64,000 nucleotides of DNA from Aristaeella lactis (GTDB taxonomy: Bacteria; Bacillota; Clostridia; Christensenellales; Aristaeellaceae), in the NCBI RefSeq assembly GCF_018118585.1, contig NZ_CP069421.1:2604001-2668000 (forward strand), in the 5' to 3' direction. Below are positions 1 through 5,961 of the stretch, in pieces. Position 1 is the stretch's first letter. Each line of letters opens with the position of its first letter. The translations under genes and the position numbers were made by a program. A model generated the notes under the pieces. That model had not been told where the DNA came from. It saw nothing but the letters and a program-made list of their open reading frames with translations, and did not search any database.

Positions 1-1
1 T

Positions 2-1006
2 CTGTGGAAGGGCGGCGTGATCGCCGCTTCGGAGGTGGGTACTTTCTCCATGTTCATGTCTTATGCACAGGGCATGATGGAGCCTGTCCGCTGGATCGTG
101 GACGCGATCTCGGACGTGATCACCACCCAGGTGAACATCGAGCGCCTCACAAGGCTGCTCGGAACAAAATCCGACGTGACAGATACGCCGGAAGTGATTG
201 AAAAATACGGTGATTCCTTCTCTCCGAAGAAGGAAAACTGGGAACCCATCCGCGGGGATATTGAGTTTGAGGACGTCACCTTCCGGTATCCGGACGGAGA
301 CGAGAACGTGCTGGAGCACTTCAGCCTGAAGATCCCCTTTGGAAGCAATATTGCCATTGTAGGTGAAACCGGCGCCGGCAAAAGCACCCTGGTAAACCTG
401 GTCTGCCGCTTCTTTGAGCCCACGGAGGGCAAAGTACTGATCGACGGACGGGATGCCAGGGAAAGGAGCCAGCTCTGGCTCCACAGCGCCATCGGCTATG
501 TACTGCAGACGCCGCACCTGTTCTCCGGAACGATCCGGGAGAACCTGCTGTACGGCAACCCGAACGCATCGGAAGAAGACATCGAACGGGCTCTGAAGCT
601 GGTCTCCGCCGACAAGGTGGTAGCCAAAATGGAAAAGGGTATCGATACAGACGTTGGTGAGGGCGGTGACCTGCTTTCCACCGGTGAGAAACAGCTGATC
701 TCCTTCGCCCGGGCTATCCTGGCGGATCCCCGCATCCTGGTTCTGGACGAGGCGACCGCTTCCGTGGACACCCTGACTGAACAGCAGATCCAGTCCGCTA
801 TCGATGAGGTAATCAAGGGGAGAACATCCCTGGTGATCGCCCACCGGCTGTCCACTGTAAAGAATGCCGACCTGATCCTGGTGGTCCGGGACGGCAAGAT
901 CGTGGAGCAGGGCACCCATCAGGACCTGCTTGCCGCCAAAGGCGCGTACTACAGACTTTATACCAGGCAGTACGAGGACGAGGTGACAAACAGCATACTG
1001 CAATAA
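2..1006 (+). CDS. ABC exporter, C-terminal part (partial at window start)
   Basis: The frame is open from the first bases, so this is the last 334 residues of an ABC transporter with fused membrane and ATPase domains. The first ~40 residues are the end of the membrane domain. The nucleotide-binding domain has Walker A GETGAGKST, a Q-loop in YVLQTPHLF, a slightly unusual signature LLSTGEKQ, Walker B ILVLDEATASVD and the H-loop VIAHRLSTV, so all ATPase elements are present. It is probably one half of a heterodimeric exporter, as is common in Clostridia, with the partner upstream of the window. The substrate cannot be told. The last codons, CTG CAA TAA, lie inside the terminator stem that follows. 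Confidence 0.93.
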   Translation: MWKGGVIAASEVGTFSMFMSYAQGMMEPVRWIVDAISDVITTQVNIERLTRLLGTKSDVTDTPEVIEKYGDSFSPKKENWEPIRGDIEFEDVTFRYPDGDENVLEHFSLKIPFGSNIAIVGETGAGKSTLVNLVCRFFEPTEGKVLIDGRDARERSQLWLHSAIGYVLQTPHLFSGTIRENLLYGNPNASEEDIERALKLVSADKVVAKMEKGIDTDVGEGGDLLSTGEKQLISFARAILADPRILVLDEATASVDTLTEQQIQSAIDEVIKGRTSLVIAHRLSTVKNADLILVVRDGKIVEQGTHQDLLAAKGAYYRLYTRQYEDEVTNSILQ

Positions 1007-1036
1007 AATAAGGCCGAAAGGCCTTATTTTATTGCA
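999..1036 (+). terminator. Terminator stem containing the stop codon of the ABC exporter gene
   Basis: A perfect 17-bp inverted repeat (arm TGCAATAAAATAAGGCC, loop GAAA) starts within the last sense codons and includes the TAA stop. The 3' arm is T-rich, so it should work as an intrinsic terminator. A heptamer array begins immediately after it. Confidence 0.85.
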
Positions 1037-1067
1037 ATTCATGATTCATAATTCACAATTCATAATT
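1037..1067 (+). repeat. Heptanucleotide array, AATTCAY type
   Basis: Four consecutive 7-bp units (ATTCATG, ATTCATA, ATTCACA, ATTCATA) plus ATT follow the terminator stem of the ABC gene without a gap. See the finding on heptamer arrays. Confidence 0.85.
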
Positions 1068-1082
1068 ATGGATACTGCGCGA

Positions 1083-1116
1083 ATAATAAAAGCAGCGTTT
1101 CATATCGAATCGCTGC
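1083..1116 (-). terminator. Minus-strand intrinsic terminator for the PIN-TRAM gene
   Basis: On the minus strand a stem GCAGCG/CGCTGC, extended by TTC/GAA around a single mismatch, is followed by TTTTATTATT. It lies about 55 bp past the stop codon of the PIN-TRAM gene, after a heptamer array. Confidence 0.75.
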
Positions 1117-1140
1117 CTTATGTGTGGGTGAAACAAAATC

Positions 1141-1172
1141 ATTATGAATTATGAATTGTGAATTATGAATTA
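1141..1172 (-). repeat. Heptanucleotide array, AATTCAY type, starting at a stop codon
   Basis: Read on the minus strand, units AATTCAT and AATTCAC begin with the TAA stop of the PIN-TRAM gene (AAC TAATTCAT...) and end in AATGAT. There is no foldback between gene and array here. Confidence 0.85.
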
Positions 1173-2267
1173 GTTTTTCAGGCGGGCAAAGATCATGCGG
1201 CCGGCTGAGGTCTGCAGGACGCTGGTGACCAGGATGTCAGACTCTTCACCGACAAGGGATTTCGCGTTTTCCACAACGATCATGGTACCGTCATCCAGGT
1301 ACGCGACGCCCTGGCCGGCTTCCTTGCCTTCCCTGGTCAGGCGGACCCGCATTTCCATGCCCTGGACCACTGCCGGGCGGAAGGCTTCCGCCAGTTCGTT
1401 CACGTTCAGGCTTTTCACACCGCTGACAGCAGCGGCCTTCTGCAGGTTATAATCCACTGTAATCACGGTACCGCCGCAGTCCCGGGCCTGCCGAAGCAGC
1501 TTGACGTCCACATCCTGGATGTCTTCAATGTCGGCGGGATCGATCACCAGCTGTTTCAGGCTGTCCCGCATTTCCCGCAGGATTTCCAGTCCGCGCCTGC
1601 CCCGCTCACGCCGGGTATCATCGGAGGAATCGGCCACGTGCTGAAGCTCATCCACCACAAACTGGGGAATCACAAACTCTCCTTCGATAAAACCGGTTTT
1701 CGCGATCTCCAGGATCCGTCCGTCGATGATCGCGCTGGTGTCGATATATTTCCGGGAAGCATAGCCGTGTTTCCGGATCTTGCTCTTTTCCCGGGCACCG
1801 GACAGCCGCGTGATCATGGTGATGAATTCACGGCTCCGGCGTTTTCCGATGTTATATCCCAAAGCACCGAGGGTCAGGTACAGGATTGCGGTCAGGGCTG
1901 CGCCTGCGACGCCGTCACCGAGGAAGGAGACCATCTGCCGCAGCAGGGCCGCGACGATGAGCCCCAGGATCAGGCCGACAACCGCGCCGATCAGCTGGTT
2001 GGCCGGCATTTTGTCAAATTCCTTCTGCATCTCCAGGGAAAAGCTGCTCACGCGCCGGATGATGCGGCGGCTCAGCAGGAGCAGGAGCAGGCCGCCCACT
2101 ACCGCCATAGCGGAATAAGCAGCAACGGGTACCCAGGTGGGGATATCCGCGTTCTGATGGCTGAGCCGGTACAGGGCCAGGCCCAGCTGGGCAGCGGCCA
2201 GGCCTACGCCGATTCCCAGCAGCACCAGCAGGAAGCGTAACAGTTTTTCCATTGCTTTTGATCTCAA
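1170..2267 (-). CDS. Membrane PIN-TRAM domain protein (YacL type)
   Basis: A 365-residue protein with about four N-terminal membrane segments in the first ~150 residues, then a PIN ribonuclease-like domain. It begins KYIDTSAIIDGRI with the first acidic residues, has VVDELQ in the middle and ends with VITVDYNLQ. A C-terminal TRAM domain (from about PAVVQGMEMRVRL) probably binds RNA. This is the architecture of Bacillus YacL and of many Clostridial proteins encoded close to radA or disA. PIN domains cut RNA, but the target of this group is not settled. The start is either TTG at 2267, nine bases after GAGG, or ATG at 2252. A three-codon frame, ATG CAA TCT TGA, overlaps the TTG and could modulate initiation. 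Confidence 0.9.
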   Translation of the reverse strand: MRSKAMEKLLRFLLVLLGIGVGLAAAQLGLALYRLSHQNADIPTWVPVAAYSAMAVVGGLLLLLLSRRIIRRVSSFSLEMQKEFDKMPANQLIGAVVGLILGLIVAALLRQMVSFLGDGVAGAALTAILYLTLGALGYNIGKRRSREFITMITRLSGAREKSKIRKHGYASRKYIDTSAIIDGRILEIAKTGFIEGEFVIPQFVVDELQHVADSSDDTRRERGRRGLEILREMRDSLKQLVIDPADIEDIQDVDVKLLRQARDCGGTVITVDYNLQKAAAVSGVKSLNVNELAEAFRPAVVQGMEMRVRLTREGKEAGQGVAYLDDGTMIVVENAKSLVGEESDILVTSVLQTSAGRMIFARLKN

Positions 2268-2349
2268 GATTGCATACCTCGCTATCGATAATTATCCGGT
2301 ATATGAAAGCAGTTTTTTCAGATCCCTCCACACCGGGATGAACAAATCA

Positions 2350-2380
2350 ATTGTTCATTATTCATTGTTAATTGTTCATT
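2350..2380 (-). repeat. Heptanucleotide array, AATKAAY type
   Basis: Four perfect units on the plus strand (ATTGTTC, ATTATTC, ATTGTTA, ATTGTTC) plus ATT directly abut the inverted repeat at the 3' end of radA. The array is nearly identical to the one after asnS at 21985-22015. Confidence 0.88.
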
Positions 2381-2414
2381 GCGTAGTGTTCTGAAGGATT
2401 TCAGAACACTACGC
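2381..2414 (-). repeat. Inverted repeat at the radA 3' end, containing its stop codon
   Basis: A perfect 15-bp inverted repeat, arm GCGTAGTGTTCTGAA with a 4-nt loop. One arm consists of the last three sense codons of radA plus TGA. No T-run follows on the minus strand, so this is not a classical intrinsic terminator, unlike several other foldbacks in the window. Confidence 0.85.
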
Positions 2415-3771
2415 TTAACGCCTGTGCGACGGTATCCACACCGATCACCCGTACACCTTCCGGCGCTTTGATCCGCTGGGCGTTGGACCGGGGAATGATG
2501 ATGGTGGTGAAACCCAGGCGGGCACATTCGGAAATGCGCCGCTCACACTGGGGCACGGTGCGTACTTCACCCGCCAGGCCGACTTCGCCCATCACGGCGA
2601 TGTCGGGGCCGACAGGTTTTTCTTTCAGACTGGAAGCCACCGCCACGCACAGGGCAAGGTCCGCGGCAGGCTCGCTGAGCTCCAGTCCGCCGGCAACGTT
2701 GATATATACATCCTGGTTATAGGTCCGCTGGTTGGCACGTTTTTCAAGGACGGCCAGCAGCATTGCGACCCGTCCGCTGTCCGCACCGTTTACGGCCCGG
2801 CGGGGCGTTCCGTAGAAAGTGGGACTGGTAAGCGACTGGACGTCGCACAGCAGCGGACGGCTGCCTTCAATTCCGCAGAAAACGGTGCTTCCGCTGGCTC
2901 CCTTGGCCCGGTGGCTCAGCAGTTCCTCACTGGGGTTTTCCACTACCTGCATACCCTGTCCGGTCATCCGGAACACACCGAGTTCATTTACGGAACCGAA
3001 ACGGTTTTTCACAGCCCGCAGCAGGCGGTAATCCTGCTGCCGGTCTCCCTCAAAGTACAGAACCACGTCCACCATATGCTCCAGCATCCGCGGGCCGGCA
3101 ATGGCGCCGTCCTTGGTCACATGTCCCACCAGGAAGACGCTGGTCCCGGTTTCCTTGCACAGGCGCATGATCAGGCTTGTGCCTTCCCGTATCTGGCTGA
3201 CGCTTCCGGGAGCACTGGCCATTTCCGGACGATACATGGTCTGGATACTGTCGATCACAGCGGTGTCCGGCTGGAGCTCCCGGATCTTTTCCTCAATGGC
3301 GTCCAGGGCGTTCTCCGCCAGGACGTAGATATCGCTTTCGATCCCAAGCCGTTTCGCGCGCAGCTTGATCTGCCGGGCGGATTCTTCGCCGCTGATATAC
3401 AGCGTACGCTTTCCGCTTTTGGCCAGATGATCGCAGACCTGGAGCAGCAGCGTGCTCTTACCGATACCCGGATCGCCGCCGATCAGGATCAGGCCGCCCT
3501 CTACGATACCGCCGCCCAGAACCCGGTCCAGCTCGCTGATCCCGGTGCCGGTTCGCACGGTGATATCTTCCGGAATATCTTTCAGGGCAAGAGGTTTCGC
3601 ACCGGTACCCGGCCGCTGGTTCGCGGCAATCTTGCCGGAGGCTTTCTCCGGGACAGCCTGCAGGCTTTCTTCCAAAGTATTCCACGCGCCGCAGCCCGGA
3701 CAGCGTCCGACCCACCGGGGGCTTTCATAGCCGCAGGCGGTGCATGCGTAGGTGCTTTTGACTTTTGCCAT
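2401..3771 (-). CDS. radA: DNA repair protein RadA
   Basis: A 456-residue RadA, a RecA-like ATPase that helps branch migration and processing of recombination intermediates. It has the N-terminal zinc finger (CTACGYESPRWVGRCPGCG), Walker A GGDPGIGKST near residue 95, the RadA signature KNRFGSVNE and a C-terminal Lon-like domain, all at normal length. Two adjacent ATG codons (3774, 3771) follow GGAGAG; MAKVK at 3771 fits the family and has better spacing. TGTTATACT, an extended -10, lies upstream at about 3834-3842 in a segment that also exists as a second copy beyond the IS110 element. The gene ends inside a perfect inverted repeat. Confidence 0.97.
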   Translation of the reverse strand: MAKVKSTYACTACGYESPRWVGRCPGCGAWNTLEESLQAVPEKASGKIAANQRPGTGAKPLALKDIPEDITVRTGTGISELDRVLGGGIVEGGLILIGGDPGIGKSTLLLQVCDHLAKSGKRTLYISGEESARQIKLRAKRLGIESDIYVLAENALDAIEEKIRELQPDTAVIDSIQTMYRPEMASAPGSVSQIREGTSLIMRLCKETGTSVFLVGHVTKDGAIAGPRMLEHMVDVVLYFEGDRQQDYRLLRAVKNRFGSVNELGVFRMTGQGMQVVENPSEELLSHRAKGASGSTVFCGIEGSRPLLCDVQSLTSPTFYGTPRRAVNGADSGRVAMLLAVLEKRANQRTYNQDVYINVAGGLELSEPAADLALCVAVASSLKEKPVGPDIAVMGEVGLAGEVRTVPQCERRISECARLGFTTIIIPRSNAQRIKAPEGVRVIGVDTVAQALSVVF

Positions 3772-3788
3772 CATCGACTCTCCGATTA

Positions 3789-3812
3789 ATTCATAATTCA
3801 CAATTCATAATT
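3789..3812 (+). repeat. Heptanucleotide array upstream of radA
   Basis: Units ATTCATA, ATTCACA, ATTCATA plus ATT lie between the radA start codon and the first copy of the 70-bp direct repeat. Confidence 0.8.
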
Positions 3813-3884
3813 GAATATGGTTTTCCTCCATTTCAGTATAACACAAAAGGCAGAGCATTCGCTCCACCTTCTGTAAAAAGTATT
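3813..3884 (-). repeat. Direct repeat copy A flanking the IS110 region (terminator plus promoter)
   Basis: About 70 bp nearly identical to 5827-5894, with a few substitutions and one indel. On the minus strand it holds a hairpin (GGTGGAGC, loop GAAT, GCTCTGCC), the T-rich tail TTTTGTGTT, then TGTTATACT and GGAGG. This looks like the terminator of the upstream gene followed by the radA promoter. Both copies are flanked by heptamer-array sequence. Confidence 0.8.
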
Positions 3885-3924
3885 CATATTGTTGAGCAAC
3901 TGTCCAAATCTTTGATTTGGGCGA

Positions 3925-3964
3925 AGCTCTTTCGACTGCCAGTGGCAGAAATATCGAAAGAGCT
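3925..3964. repeat. Hairpin element with an AGT loop
   Basis: The outer arms AGCTCTTTCGA and TCGAAAGAGCT (11 bp, perfect) enclose an inner CTGCC-AGT-GGCAG hairpin. The GCC-AGT-GGC core recurs in two palindromes inside the coding sequence of the protein at 26658. Just upstream (3904-3920) is CCAAATC-TTT-GATTTGG. Confidence 0.7.
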
Positions 3965-4032
3965 GAGACTAACTATTAAAAGTCAAGCCCCTGAAAGGAG
4001 GAAATCGAAGAAAATTTCGTTATCCACCGCCG

Positions 4033-4159
4033 CTTTTGACAAACAGCATTCAAGTGCTGAAATTGGCCGAGCGAGGGCGATGGAGGGTATAGCAAACAAA
4101 GCCACAGCCGCCCTCGCAAAAAGGGAGTGTAGCACTTGAATGCTTCGATTTGTCAAAAG
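4033..4159. repeat. Long nested inverted repeat beside the IS110 transposase
   Basis: The outer arms (4033-4058 and 4131-4159) pair CTTTTGACAAA and AGCATTCAAGTGCT with their complements around a short asymmetric bulge. Inside, GCGAGGGCG (4071-4079) pairs with CGCCCTCGC (4109-4117). The 127-bp stem-loop could be a miniature mobile element or an RNA structure. No supported gene lies here. Confidence 0.65.
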
Positions 4160-4221
4160 TTCGCTACGCCGGCTGCTTGAGCGTCAGCGAACAAAGAGCT
4201 CAGGCTCCGAAGGGTATAGCA

Positions 4222-5395
4222 TCAGGTTGCCGGAGAATATGCCTGGCCGGACCTGACTAGCGCGAAAATCAATCTGACAAGTTTCTTTGCCGCATGAGAA
4301 ATGGCGACGTAGTAATGCTTTCCCTCAGCTCGCTTCTTTGCCAGGTATGCCGCGAAAGTCGGATCCCAGTTGCAAACGAACCGAGTGGCATTGAACAAGG
4401 CAAAGCGTAGATAGTGAGAGCCGTTTTTCCATGTGAGGATAAGCGTTATCCAGTTTGCCTGACTGGTATGTGGATGGAGAAAGGCCGGCATAAGCCAGGA
4501 TCTGGTCAGGTGAACTGAAACGAGAAAAGTCACCGATTTCTGCCAGGATCATGGCTCCCATCCGGTAGCTTATTCCGGGAATTGTGAGGATTGGAGAAGG
4601 ATCTGCATCCATGATTCGCTTGATTGAACTTTCGATTTCATTGATTTCCTCAGTGAGGACTTCAATCAGGTGAATGGTATGTTTTAACTCCATAGACTTG
4701 GCAGACATTACCGATCCAATGGAGTTTCTAGCAGCTTCTCGGATCTGAATGGCTTTGTCTCGTTTGTAACGACCTTTGGAGGATTCAGAAACCAGGTGAG
4801 TTAACCGAGTAAGATGACAGGATGCAAGTTGGCTTGCTCCCGGGAATTCGGCTAATAATGCATAAACTGTATGCACATGGAGTGTTGGTACAAGCCTATC
4901 CAATTCCGGGAACAGGATGCTGACGAGTCGGGCAACAGACGTTTTTAACTTAGCTCGTTCCTGAACCTTGTCGAATCTGTATCTTGTCAGTGACTTCAGT
5001 TCTTCATTGTGGTATGATTTGGCCGTGTAGGACGTGAGGACTACATTGGACATTATCATCTCTGCAATGGTACGCGCATCAATCGGATCAGTTTTCGTTT
5101 TGCGGATGTTGGCTGCCTTACGAAACAGATTGACGTGCAACGGATTTATGACATAGGTGTGGAGACCGTTGTCAAGAAGAAATCCGAGGATGTTGTAGCT
5201 GTAATGACCAGTAGCCTCAAGCCCTACTTTTACTTTGCTCAGATCCGGTGCTACAGACTTGAGTCTTTGGAGAAGCAGGTTGAAGCCGGCCTGGTCATTC
5301 GGGATGGTGAAAACATTCGCCAGGATTTCTCCATCCGAGTTTACGATGTAGCAGTCGTGCTTGTCTTTGGCGACATCAATTCCAAGGTATACCAT
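4222..5395 (-). pseudogene. IS110-family transposase, frameshifted
   Basis: The protein starts MVYLGIDVAKDKHD at 5395, seven bases after AGGAGG. It shows the DEDD RuvC-like residues in GIDVAKDK, VGLEATGHY and TDPIDARTIAE, and then the Transposase_20 region with ILTIPGISYRMGAMILAE and LAYAGLSPSTYQSGK, which carries the conserved serine region. Near 4424-4428 (an A5 run on the coding strand) the reading frame changes. The expected C-terminus, NGSHYLRFALFNATRF to the stop at 4222, continues in another frame. One extra or two missing bases at this site explain it. IS110 transposases are not known to need programmed frameshifting, so an inactivated copy or a sequencing error in the A-run is most likely. 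Confidence 0.88.
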
Positions 5396-5449
5396 GGTCA
5401 TTCCTCCTTTGGTTAATTGATGCTGCTGGGTCCACAGTACCTCTTGCAC

Positions 5450-5757
5450 TCGTAACCTCGTTCCACATAAACCGTCGAGCGGTATCTAACTGATTAACGA
5501 ACAAACAAGGGGGCTGTGGTTGGAGCCTCACCACAACCGTCTAGCGGTAGGTCAATCGCACCAATCCACAGCATCCCCAGCAGTGTAGCACAAGCTCTTG
5601 GAGAAGAGTTGATAAACTACTATTCAATAATACGAGGTCAATCGAAAGGGAGTAATCTCCACGGTGTGGAGTTACGACCTTTGAGATTGCGGTATACAGT
5701 TGCCATGCTACAGCTGTCAAAAGGCTTTTTAGCCTTTTGGTAACAGCGATCGCTGCA
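5450..5757 (-). ncRNA. Structured noncoding end of the IS110 element, candidate bridge RNA
   Basis: About 300 bp upstream of the transposase without a supported gene contains many stems: two similar ACCG(N5)CGGT hairpins (5471-5483, 5536-5548), TGTGGT/ACCACA (5515-5535), a composite stem at 5639-5689 (CAATC, AAAGG and GTAA-CTCCA paired with their complements), AAAAGGCT/AGCCTTTT (5719-5738) and CAGCGATCGCTG (5744-5755). IS110-group elements are known to encode a bridge RNA in the noncoding end upstream of the transposase. Assigning that role here is inference; the guide loops were not identified. Confidence 0.4.
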
Positions 5758-5826
5758 TTGTAAAAACTGAATTCCATTCAGTTTTCCATCGCCAAATCTC
5801 CAAAATCAACTCATAATTCATAATTG

Positions 5827-5894
5827 AATATGGTTTCCCACCATTTCAGCATAACACAAAAGGCAGAGCATTCGCTCCGCCTTCTGTAAAAAGT
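5827..5894 (-). repeat. Direct repeat copy B (terminator plus promoter-like sequence)
   Basis: Second copy of the 3813-3884 repeat. On the minus strand GGCGGAGC-GAAT-GCTCTGCC followed by TTTTGTGTT should terminate transcription from the secreted SH3 protein gene. The -10-like element is TATGCT here instead of TATACT. Array fragments (TCATA and ATTCATA) adjoin it at 5812-5826. Confidence 0.8.
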
Positions 5895-5932
5895 ATTCAT
5901 AATTCTGCATTCTGAATTCTGCATTCTGCATT
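5895..5932 (-). repeat. Heptanucleotide array, AATKCAG type
   Basis: Five units (ATTCATA, ATTCTGC, ATTCTGA, ATTCTGC, ATTCTGC on the plus strand) plus ATT, directly abutting the hairpin at the 3' end of the SH3-repeat gene. Confidence 0.88.
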
Positions 5933-5961
5933 GTAAAAACTGAATTCCATTCAGTTTTTAC
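5933..5961 (-). terminator. 3'-end hairpin containing the stop codon of the SH3-repeat gene
   Basis: A 12-bp inverted repeat, arm GTAAAAACTGAA, whose gene-proximal arm includes the TAA stop; the other arm has a T5 run. A near-copy of the hairpin lies at 5758-5783 on the IS110 side of the duplicated flank. Confidence 0.75.

Larger units (their letters stand above)
3889..5810 (-). mobile_element. IS110-family insertion and associated repeats between two direct repeats
   Basis: The segment between the two 70-bp repeats contains a frameshifted IS110-family transposase and about 330 bp (left) and 400 bp (right) of hairpin-rich noncoding DNA. IS110 elements usually lack terminal inverted repeats, so the exact ends cannot be read. 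The limits given are those of the duplicated flanks, not proven element ends; the segment may combine the IS with older repeats. Confidence 0.5.

Noticed and set aside
3765-4139. Open frame of 124 codons across the repeats left of IS110
   Set aside because: It runs through the radA start, a heptamer array and two hairpins; it has no ribosome site and no similarity to a known protein. The inverted repeats explain the lack of stops.
4222-5395. Programmed frameshift in the IS110 transposase
   Set aside because: The needed shift is +1 (or -2), whereas bacterial programmed shifts at A-runs are mostly -1, and IS110 transposases are normally one continuous frame.
5744-5755. GCGATCGC palindrome as a highly iterated palindrome family
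   Set aside because: I noticed only one copy in noncoding DNA; a single 8-mer is not evidence.
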